Source of the DNA: Streptomyces griseocarneus
Lineage (GTDB): Bacteria > Actinomycetota > Actinomycetes > Streptomycetales > Streptomycetaceae
Assembly: GCA_003674045.1 (NCBI GenBank)
Contig: PENC01000002.1
Coordinates: forward strand, 248,001 to 312,000
DNA: 64,000 bases
Direction: 5' to 3'
Below are positions 58,135 to 64,000 of this stretch, piece after piece (position 1 is the first letter of the stretch; the number at the start of each line of letters is the position of its first letter). A program made the position numbers and the translations under genes. A model generated the notes under the pieces. It ran no database searches. It had not been told where the DNA came from and saw only the letters and a list, made by a program, of their open reading frames with translations.

Positions 58135-60075
58135 ATGACCGGCGACATCCCCGACGTCCCCGCACTGCTCGCCCAACTGGCAGATCCCGCCTGCCCGCCG
58201 TTCGCCCTCCTGCACCGCCGTACGCCCGGCCGACCCGACGACATCGTCGAGCTGCTGACCGGCACCGTGACCGAGGTGGCGAACCTGGCCGACATCCCCC
58301 TGCCCGCGTGCGCCCCCACCGGCGGCGGCCCGGCCCTGGACGCGCTCGCCCTCGTCCCGTTCCGGCAGATCCGCGAGCGCGGCTTCGACGTCCGCGACGA
58401 CGGCACCCCGCTGGCGGTGCTGCTGCCCGCGGAGACGTACGAGCTGCCGCTGGCCGACGTCCTCGCCACGCTGCCCACGCACGAGGTGCGGGTGGAAGGC
58501 GGGACCTTCGACGTGTCCGACGACGCGTACGCGCGGATCGTGGAGCGGGTGATCGAGGACGAGATCGGCACGGGCGAGGGCGCCAACTTCGTCATCCGCC
58601 GGACCTTCGAGGGCGAGATCCACGGTTTCTGCGCGGCCGACGCCCTGGCGCTGTTCCGCAGGCTGCTCGCGGGTGAGCGCGGCGCGTACTGGACGTACGT
58701 CGTGCACACCGGCGACCGGACGCTGATCGGCGCGAGCCCGGAGGTCCATGTGCGGATGGCCGGGGGCACCGTCGTGATGAACCCGATCAGCGGCACCTAC
58801 CGCTATCCGGACGGCGGCCCCGACCGGGAGGGGCTGCTGGCCTTCCTGCACGACCGCAAGGAGGTGGAGGAGCTGTCCATGGTCGTGGACGAGGAGCTGA
58901 AGATGATGTGCACCGTGGGCGACATGGGCGGCGTGGTCGTCGGCCCGCGGCTGCGGGAGATGGCGCACCTGGCCCACACCGAGTACGAGCTGCGCGGGCG
59001 CACCTCGCTGGACGTCCGGGACGTGCTGCGGGAGACGATGTTCGCGGCGACCGTGACGGGCTCCCCCGTGCAGAACGCGTGCCGGGTCATCGAGCGGTAC
59101 GAGCCACGGGGACGGGGCGGCACGGGGCGCGGCTACTACGCGGGCGCGCTCGCGCTCATCGGCCGGGACGCGGGCGGCACCCGCACCCTCGACTCGCCCA
59201 TCCTGATCCGCACCGCCGACATCGACCGGCGCGGCCGGCTGCGGGTCGCGGTCGGCGCCACGCTGGTGCGGCGCTCCGACCCGTACAGCGAGGTCGCCGA
59301 GACGCACGCCAAGGCGGCGGGTGTGCTGGCGGCGCTGGGGGTGCGCCCCGCGCGCCGGGCCCCGGGTGCCGCCCCGGCCGTACGGCTCGCCGACGACCCG
59401 GAGGTGCGGGCCGCGCTGGACGCCCGCCGCGAGGACCTGGCCCCGTTCTGGCTGCGGATGCAGGCCGCTCCGGCCGTGGCCGGGCCCGGCGGGCACGCGC
59501 TCGTCGTGGACGGCGAGGACACCTTCACGGCGATGCTCGCGCACCTGCTGCGCACCTCGGGGCTGACGGTGACCGTGCGGCGCTACGACGAGCCGGGGCT
59601 GCGCGAGGCCGCGCTGACGCACGAGGGCCCGGTGGTGCTGGGGCCCGGGCCGGGCGACCCGTCCGACGCGGCCGACCCCAAGATGCGCTTCCTGCGCTCC
59701 CTGGCGGCGGACCTGCTGCGCGGCCACCGGCACGGGCTGCTGGGCGTGTGCCTGGGCCACGAGCTGATCGCGGCGGAGCTGGGCCTGGAGATCGTCCGGA
59801 AGGACGTGCCGTACCAGGGCGCCCAGGAGCGGATCGACTTCTTCGGGCGGCCGGAGACGGTCGGTTTCTACAACACGTTCACGGCGCGTTGCGACGACGC
59901 CGCGGCGGCGGAGCTGGCCCTGCACCGCGTCGCGGTGAGCCGGGATCCGCGCAGCGGTGACGTGCACGCGCTGCGGGGGCCCGGCTTTGCGGGGGTGCAG
60001 TTCCACCCGGAGTCGGTCCTGACTCTGTCGGGCGCGGCGGTGGTGGCGGAGCTCCTGGCGGCAGTGTTGGTCTGA
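58135..60075 (+). CDS. trpEG: Fused anthranilate synthase (TrpE-TrpG)
   Basis: 646 aa. Residues ~1-430 are the chorismate-binding TrpE domain (FVIRRTFEGEIHGF, IGASPEVHVRMAGGTVVMNP, GTGRGYYAGALALIGRDAGG). Residues ~455-646 are a class I glutamine amidotransferase with Cys in GVCLGHE (~538) and GVQFHPES. It makes anthranilate from chorismate and glutamine. The PhzE family has the same layout, but the trp leader argues for tryptophan synthesis. ATG 58135 follows GGAAGGAA. Confidence 0.88.
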   Translation: MTGDIPDVPALLAQLADPACPPFALLHRRTPGRPDDIVELLTGTVTEVANLADIPLPACAPTGGGPALDALALVPFRQIRERGFDVRDDGTPLAVLLPAETYELPLADVLATLPTHEVRVEGGTFDVSDDAYARIVERVIEDEIGTGEGANFVIRRTFEGEIHGFCAADALALFRRLLAGERGAYWTYVVHTGDRTLIGASPEVHVRMAGGTVVMNPISGTYRYPDGGPDREGLLAFLHDRKEVEELSMVVDEELKMMCTVGDMGGVVVGPRLREMAHLAHTEYELRGRTSLDVRDVLRETMFAATVTGSPVQNACRVIERYEPRGRGGTGRGYYAGALALIGRDAGGTRTLDSPILIRTADIDRRGRLRVAVGATLVRRSDPYSEVAETHAKAAGVLAALGVRPARRAPGAAPAVRLADDPEVRAALDARREDLAPFWLRMQAAPAVAGPGGHALVVDGEDTFTAMLAHLLRTSGLTVTVRRYDEPGLREAALTHEGPVVLGPGPGDPSDAADPKMRFLRSLAADLLRGHRHGLLGVCLGHELIAAELGLEIVRKDVPYQGAQERIDFFGRPETVGFYNTFTARCDDAAAAELALHRVAVSRDPRSGDVHALRGPGFAGVQFHPESVLTLSGAAVVAELLAAVLV

Positions 60076-60080
60076 CGACG

Positions 60081-60173
60081 CAGCGCCTACCGGGGTGCCT
60101 CTTGCGCTTGGCGCGCGGCTGCCGGTCGTTCGTGGCTGGTCGCGCAGTTCCCCGCGCCCCTTACGGGGCGCGG
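60081..60173 (-). repeat. Dispersed intergenic repeat, copy h
   Basis: CAGCGCCTACCGGGGTGCCT, CTGCCGGTCG and a perfect core complement at 60140-60160. Starts 5 nt after the trpEG stop, between convergent trpEG and pfkA. Confidence 0.8.
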
Positions 60174-60192
60174 GAAACGTACTTCCTCGGCG

Positions 60193-61224
60193 TCAGCCGA
60201 AGAACGTCCTGGCCTCCGCATACAGCGGACCGGGCACCGTCTTCAAACGGGCCGTCGCGTCCGTGAGCGGGACACGGACGATGTCCGTGCCCCGCAGCGC
60301 CACCATCCGGCCGAAGTCCCCGTCCCGCACCGCGTCGATGGCGTGCAGCCCGAAGCGGGTCGCCAGCCAGCGGTCGAACGCGCTGGGCGTCCCGCCGCGC
60401 TGCACATGGCCGAGCACGATGGTGCGTGCCTCCTTGCCGGTGCGGGCCTCGATCTCCTTGGCCAGCCACTCCCCCACGCCGGACAGCCGGACGTGGCCGA
60501 AGGAGTCGTGGGCGGCCGCGCCCTTGAGGACGAGGTCGCCGTCCTCGGGCATGGCGCCCTCGGCGACGACCACGATCGGCGCGTAGCTGGCGCGGAAGCG
60601 GGAGGTGACCCAGCCGCAGACCTCGTCGAGGTCGAAGCGCTGCTCGGGCACGAGGATGACGTTGGCGCCCCCGGCGAGGCCGGAGTGCAGGGCGATCCAG
60701 CCGGCGTGGCGGCCCATGACCTCCACGACGAGGACGCGCATATGGGACTCGGCGGTGGTGTGCAGCCGGTCGATGGCCTCGGTGGCGATGTTGACGGCGG
60801 TGTCGAAACCGAAGGTGTAGTCGGTGGCCGAGAGGTCGTTGTCGATGGTCTTGGGCACGCCGACACAGCGCACGCCGTGGTCGGCGTGCAGCCGGGCGGC
60901 GACGCCGAGGGTGTCCTCGCCCCCGATGGCGATCAGGGCGTCGACGTCGTCCTCGGCCAGGTTCTCCTGGATGCGGCGGACACCGTCGGCCGTCTTGAAG
61001 GGGTTGGTGCGCGACGAGCCCAGGATCGTGCCGCCGCGGGGCAGGATGCCGCGCACCGCCGGGATGCCGAGCGGCACGGTGATGCCCTGGATCAGTCCGC
61101 GCCAGCCGTCGCGGTAGCCGATGAAGTCGTAGTCGTAGTCCTGCACGCCCTTGCGGACGGCGGCGCGGATGACCGCGTTGAGCCCCGGGCAGTCGCCGCC
61201 GCCGGTGAGCATTCCGACTCGCAT
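60193..61224 (-). CDS. pfkA: 6-phosphofructokinase with PPi-type active-site residues
   Basis: 343 aa. GGGDCPGLNAVIR, GGEDTLG (101-107), GVPKTIDND, VVEVMGRHAGWIAL and HVQRGG mark PfkA. Asp104 and the Lys before TIDND replace the two glycines of classical ATP enzymes; this pair is the pyrophosphate-donor signature. It phosphorylates fructose-6-phosphate in glycolysis, and a reversible PPi reaction is possible. ATG 61224 follows GGAAGGGAGAAG. Confidence 0.9.
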   Translation of the reverse strand: MRVGMLTGGGDCPGLNAVIRAAVRKGVQDYDYDFIGYRDGWRGLIQGITVPLGIPAVRGILPRGGTILGSSRTNPFKTADGVRRIQENLAEDDVDALIAIGGEDTLGVAARLHADHGVRCVGVPKTIDNDLSATDYTFGFDTAVNIATEAIDRLHTTAESHMRVLVVEVMGRHAGWIALHSGLAGGANVILVPEQRFDLDEVCGWVTSRFRASYAPIVVVAEGAMPEDGDLVLKGAAAHDSFGHVRLSGVGEWLAKEIEARTGKEARTIVLGHVQRGGTPSAFDRWLATRFGLHAIDAVRDGDFGRMVALRGTDIVRVPLTDATARLKTVPGPLYAEARTFFG

Positions 61225-61270
61225 GACGCTTCTCCCTTCCGCCGGGACGCCGCCCGGCCGCGGGGAAGGG

Positions 61271-61987
61271 TCAGGCGCCGTCGAGACCTCGCTCTATCGC
61301 GTAGCGCACGAGCTCCACGCGGTTGTGCAACTGGAGCTTGCCCAAGGTGTTCTGAACATGGTTCTGCACCGTCCGGTGGGAAATAACCAGACGCTCGGCG
61401 ATTTGCTTGTAGGACAGGCCCTTCGCGACGAGCCGCAGCACCTCGGTCTCGCGGTCGGTCAGCCGGGGCGCCTTGGGCTCGTCGGGCGCGGCCGGGGCGG
61501 GGTCGGCGGCCAGCCTGCGGTACTCGCCGAGGACCAGCCCGGCCAGGCCGGGGGTGAAGACGGGGTCGCCCGCGGCCGTGCGGCGGACGGCGTCGAGGAG
61601 CTCCTCCGTGCTGGCCGACTTCAGCAGATAGCCGGTCGCGCCGGACTTGACGGCCTCCAGCACGTCGGCGTGCTCGCCGCTGGCGGAGAGCACCAGGACG
61701 CGCAGGCCGGCCAGCTCGCCGACGAGCTCCTTGCAGACGGCGACGCCGGGCTGGCCGGGCAGGTTGAGGTCGAGGACCAGCACGTCGGGTGTGACGGCCC
61801 GCGCGCGGCGCACCGCCTGGAGGCCGTCGCCCGCGGTGGCGACCACGTCGTACCCGGCGGCCTCCAGGTCGCGGGCCACGGCGTCGCGCCACATGGGGTG
61901 GTCGTCGACCACCATGACCCGCACGGCCGCCGTGCCGGGCACGCCGTCCGCCGTCCGCTCCGTCATCTGCTCCGTCTCGTCGCTCAT
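61271..61987 (-). CDS. macR: LuxR-type response regulator (MacR-like)
   Basis: 238 aa. Receiver domain with VMVVDDHPMWRDAV and phospho-acceptor Asp in DVLVLDLNLPG (~70), then a NarL/LuxR helix-turn-helix (LTDRETEVLRLVAKGLSYKQ, IAERLVISHRTVQNHV) at ~175-225. ATG 61987 overlaps the kinase stop (ATGA) and has GGGGGAAG upstream. The position beside pfkA matches MacRS of S. coelicolor, a pair linked to development and actinorhodin production; this identity rests on context and recall. Confidence 0.82.
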   Translation of the reverse strand: MSDETEQMTERTADGVPGTAAVRVMVVDDHPMWRDAVARDLEAAGYDVVATAGDGLQAVRRARAVTPDVLVLDLNLPGQPGVAVCKELVGELAGLRVLVLSASGEHADVLEAVKSGATGYLLKSASTEELLDAVRRTAAGDPVFTPGLAGLVLGEYRRLAADPAPAAPDEPKAPRLTDRETEVLRLVAKGLSYKQIAERLVISHRTVQNHVQNTLGKLQLHNRVELVRYAIERGLDGA

Positions 61988-63198
61988 GCCGTCTTCCCCC
62001 GTGGGACTCTCAGTTCGACTTCGGCGCCCTGACCGGGCACGGACAGCAGCTCGGCGCTGCCGCCCAGGTCGCGCAGCCTGCCGCGGATGGACAGGGCGAC
62101 GCCCATGCGGCCCTCCTTCTCGGCCGCGGCCAGTCTGCCCTCGGCGATGCCCGGGCCGTCGTCCCGCACGGTGACGATCACCTCGCCGGGCTCGTCCTCC
62201 AGCAGGATCCAGGCCCGCGCGGCCTCCCCCGCGTGCTGCCTGACGTTGTCCAGGGCGGCGCCGACCGCGGCGGCCAGCTCCGTGGCCGCGGCGGCCTCCA
62301 GGAGCACGGGCGTGCCGGGCCCGGCGTAGGAGACGGCGGCACCGGCGTACGGGGCGAGCAGCGCCGACACGTCGCACGGCCCCTCGGGGGCCCGCGGCGG
62401 GGGCGTCACGGCCCGTACGAGCTCCGCGTCGTCGGCCCGCTGCCGCGGGGTGCCCTGCGGGCGCAGGCCCCCGGCGACAAGGGTGCGCAGGGCGATCTCC
62501 TGCTCGCCCGCCAGCCTGCCCAGCTCCGCGGCCTCGCCGCCCAGGGCGGTGCCCCGGCGCTGCACCATGGCGAGCACCTGGAGGACGCTGTCGTGGATGT
62601 CCCGGGCGAGGCGCTCCCGCTCGCGGGTGGCCGCCTCGATCTGCAGGGCCCGGGCGAGCGTGCGCTCACTGGCCCGCGCGACCTCCACGATGTAGCCGAT
62701 GGCCACGCTGGACACCCATACGAGCAGCACGTTGTGGACGGTGTCGCGGGCCGGGCCGCCGCGCTCGGCCAGATTGGCGGCGGCCACGAGCGTGGAGCCC
62801 ACGACCGCCCAGCGCCAGCCGCCCTTGATGGCACAGCCCAGCACCGCGCCGCCCGCCCAGATGGACGGCAGGGTGGCCGCGCCCCCGTCGATGCGCTCGG
62901 CGGAGTCGACGGCGGCGGTGAGGAGGATGCCGAAGAGCGCGATGGCGAGGTCGGCGACGAGGAAGCGCCTGGTGCAGCGCTCGGGCGAGGTGACCCGGTT
63001 CCAGGTCAGCAGCATCCACAGGGTGAGTGCGCCCATGTAGAGCGCGGCGCCGAGCGGATGGGCGTACTCGCGGTAGTTCATCAGGAACAGTGCGAGTGCG
63101 TACCCGAGCGTCAGGATGCGGTATCCGGTCAGGGCGCGCCACAGCGGCAGCTCCACCGACATCCGTACGACGCGCGGCTTGCTGCTGCGCGGTGTCAT
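61984..63198 (-). CDS. macS: MacS-family sensor histidine kinase
   Basis: 404 aa. About five N-terminal membrane helices (~20-175) without a large extracellular loop, a HisKA_3 box RERERLARDIHDSVLQVLAM (His ~201), and HATPase motifs VGAALDNVRQHAG and VTVRDDGPGIAEG. It phosphorylates the adjacent regulator. The signal is probably sensed in or near the membrane. 25 nt after the acyltransferase gene, so the three form an operon. Confidence 0.83.
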   Translation of the reverse strand: MTPRSSKPRVVRMSVELPLWRALTGYRILTLGYALALFLMNYREYAHPLGAALYMGALTLWMLLTWNRVTSPERCTRRFLVADLAIALFGILLTAAVDSAERIDGGAATLPSIWAGGAVLGCAIKGGWRWAVVGSTLVAAANLAERGGPARDTVHNVLLVWVSSVAIGYIVEVARASERTLARALQIEAATRERERLARDIHDSVLQVLAMVQRRGTALGGEAAELGRLAGEQEIALRTLVAGGLRPQGTPRQRADDAELVRAVTPPPRAPEGPCDVSALLAPYAGAAVSYAGPGTPVLLEAAAATELAAAVGAALDNVRQHAGEAARAWILLEDEPGEVIVTVRDDGPGIAEGRLAAAEKEGRMGVALSIRGRLRDLGGSAELLSVPGQGAEVELRVPRGKTA

Positions 63199-63223
63199 CG
63201 ACCAACCCCCCGGCCGGGCGCGG

Positions 63224-63985
63224 TTACGCCTCGGGCCGCTTCTCCGCCTTGTCGAGGCCGGCGGCCTTGGCCGCCTTCTCCTCCTCCGCCTTGCGCTTCG
63301 CCTCGTCCGCGATCTGCCGCTTGGCGGCGGTCGCGTAGATGTCGACGTACTCCTGGCCCGACAGCTCCATGATCTTGTACATGACCTCGTCGGTGACCGA
63401 GCGGAGGATGAAGCGGTCGCCGTCCATGCCGTGGTAGCGGCTGAAGTCCAGCGGCTCGCCGATCCGGATGCCCGGCCGGACCATCTTGGGCAGGACCTTG
63501 CCCGGAGGCTGCACCTTCTCGGTGTCGATCATGGCGACGGGGATCACGGGGGCGCCGGAGAGCAGCGCCACACGGGCGAGCCCGCCCGGCTTGCCGCGGT
63601 AGAGGCGGCCGTCCGGGGAGCGGGTGCCCTCCGGGTAGATACCGAACAGCTCACCGTTGGCGAGCACCTCCAGGCCGCTCTTGATGGCCGCCTCACCGGC
63701 CCCGCGGGCACCCGAACGGTCCACGGGCAGCTGACCGACGCCCTTGAAGAACGCGGCCGTCAGCTTTCCCTTGACCCCGGGGGAGGTGAAGTACTCCTGC
63801 TTCGCGATGAAGGTGACCTTGCGGTCGAGGACCGCGGGCAGGAAGAAGGAGTCCGAGAACGACAGGTGGTTGCTCGCGAGGATCGCGGGCCCCTCGGCCG
63901 GGATGTTCTCCAAGCCCTCCACCCACGGCCGGAAGGCAAGCTTCAGCGACCCGCCGATGGACAGCTTCATAGCGCCGTAGAACAA
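63224..63985 (-). CDS. 1-acyl-sn-glycerol-3-phosphate acyltransferase
   Basis: 253 aa PlsC-type enzyme. Acyltransferase motif I is NHLSFSDSFF (NHx4D variant, ~39), motif III YPEGTRSPDGRL, then VIPVAMI. It acylates lysophosphatidate in phospholipid synthesis. A Lys/Ala-rich C-terminus (KRKAEEEKAAKAAG) is added. TTG 63985 is chosen because AGGAGG (63998-63993) lies 7 nt upstream; an internal ATG (MKLSIGG) is the alternative. Operon with the MacS/MacR pair. Confidence 0.88.
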   Translation of the reverse strand: MFYGAMKLSIGGSLKLAFRPWVEGLENIPAEGPAILASNHLSFSDSFFLPAVLDRKVTFIAKQEYFTSPGVKGKLTAAFFKGVGQLPVDRSGARGAGEAAIKSGLEVLANGELFGIYPEGTRSPDGRLYRGKPGGLARVALLSGAPVIPVAMIDTEKVQPPGKVLPKMVRPGIRIGEPLDFSRYHGMDGDRFILRSVTDEVMYKIMELSGQEYVDIYATAAKRQIADEAKRKAEEEKAAKAAGLDKAEKRPEA

Positions 63986-64000
63986 CCGAGAACCTCCTGT

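Overview
The window is a gene-dense, very GC-rich stretch of an actinobacterial chromosome, almost certainly Streptomyces. The evidence is the GTG/TTG start usage, the ftsW-murG-ftsQ-ftsZ order without mraZ, murC or ftsA, the divIVA/sepF tail of the division cluster, an SAV_6107-type protein, a trpL-controlled fused anthranilate synthase and a MacRS-like two-component pair. It is core chromosome: I see no insertion sequence, prophage, tRNA, rRNA or CRISPR array. 

Layout. 1-10.6 kb: the end of an ABC exporter operon, a 24-aa ribosomal microprotein (bL37), a Tat-exported PhoD phosphatase, a dienelactone hydrolase-like enzyme, an MscS channel, a Na+/H+ antiporter, and the minus-strand group dksA-like / lspA / rluD / GNAT. 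10.8-14.3 kb: an isoleucine T-box leader and ileS. 14.3-32.8 kb: the division and cell-wall (dcw) cluster, all on the minus strand and transcribed rsmH-ftsL-ftsI-murE-murF-mraY-murD-ftsW-murG-ftsQ-ftsZ-pgeF-yggS-sepF-yggT-divIVA. It has a recognisable promoter before rsmH and a separate regulatory gap before ftsZ. 33-38.6 kb: beta-carbonic anhydrase and a MoxR / DUF58 / transglutaminase operon. 38.7-46.1 kb: small membrane proteins, a methyltransferase, a HEPN-like protein, a TetR regulator, a phytoene-desaturase-like flavoprotein, a Gln/Tyr-rich membrane protein and metF. 46.3-51.4 kb: thiamine genes (thiE; TPP riboswitch-thiO-thiS-thiG), an Rv2175c-like DNA-binding protein and a flavoprotein reductase. 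51.7-56.4 kb: a PASTA Ser/Thr kinase, endonuclease IV, a molybdopterin oxidoreductase, and bacterioferritin facing its ferredoxin, which carries an iron box. 56.4-64 kb: class II DAHP synthase divergent from trpL-trpEG, a PfkA with pyrophosphate-type residues, MacR/MacS-like proteins and an acyltransferase.

How it works together. MraY, MurG, MurD, MurE and MurF make lipid II. FtsW and FtsI polymerise and cross-link septal wall, FtsQ and FtsL bridge to FtsZ, SepF anchors FtsZ, and DivIVA directs tip growth. DAHP synthase and TrpEG feed the tryptophan branch. Bfr stores iron and Bfd releases it when iron is scarce.

The least explained signal is a dispersed intergenic repeat. Nine core copies lie in eight places, each next to the 3' end of a gene. 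They share a 21-bp core (five copies perfect), one locus is an inverted pair, and one copy has become the C-terminal tail of the TetR regulator. A second pattern is a set of eight genes lacking a Shine-Dalgarno sequence whose start codon follows a TANNNT hexamer by 6-7 nt, suggesting leaderless mRNAs. I did not find a convincing new multigene system.
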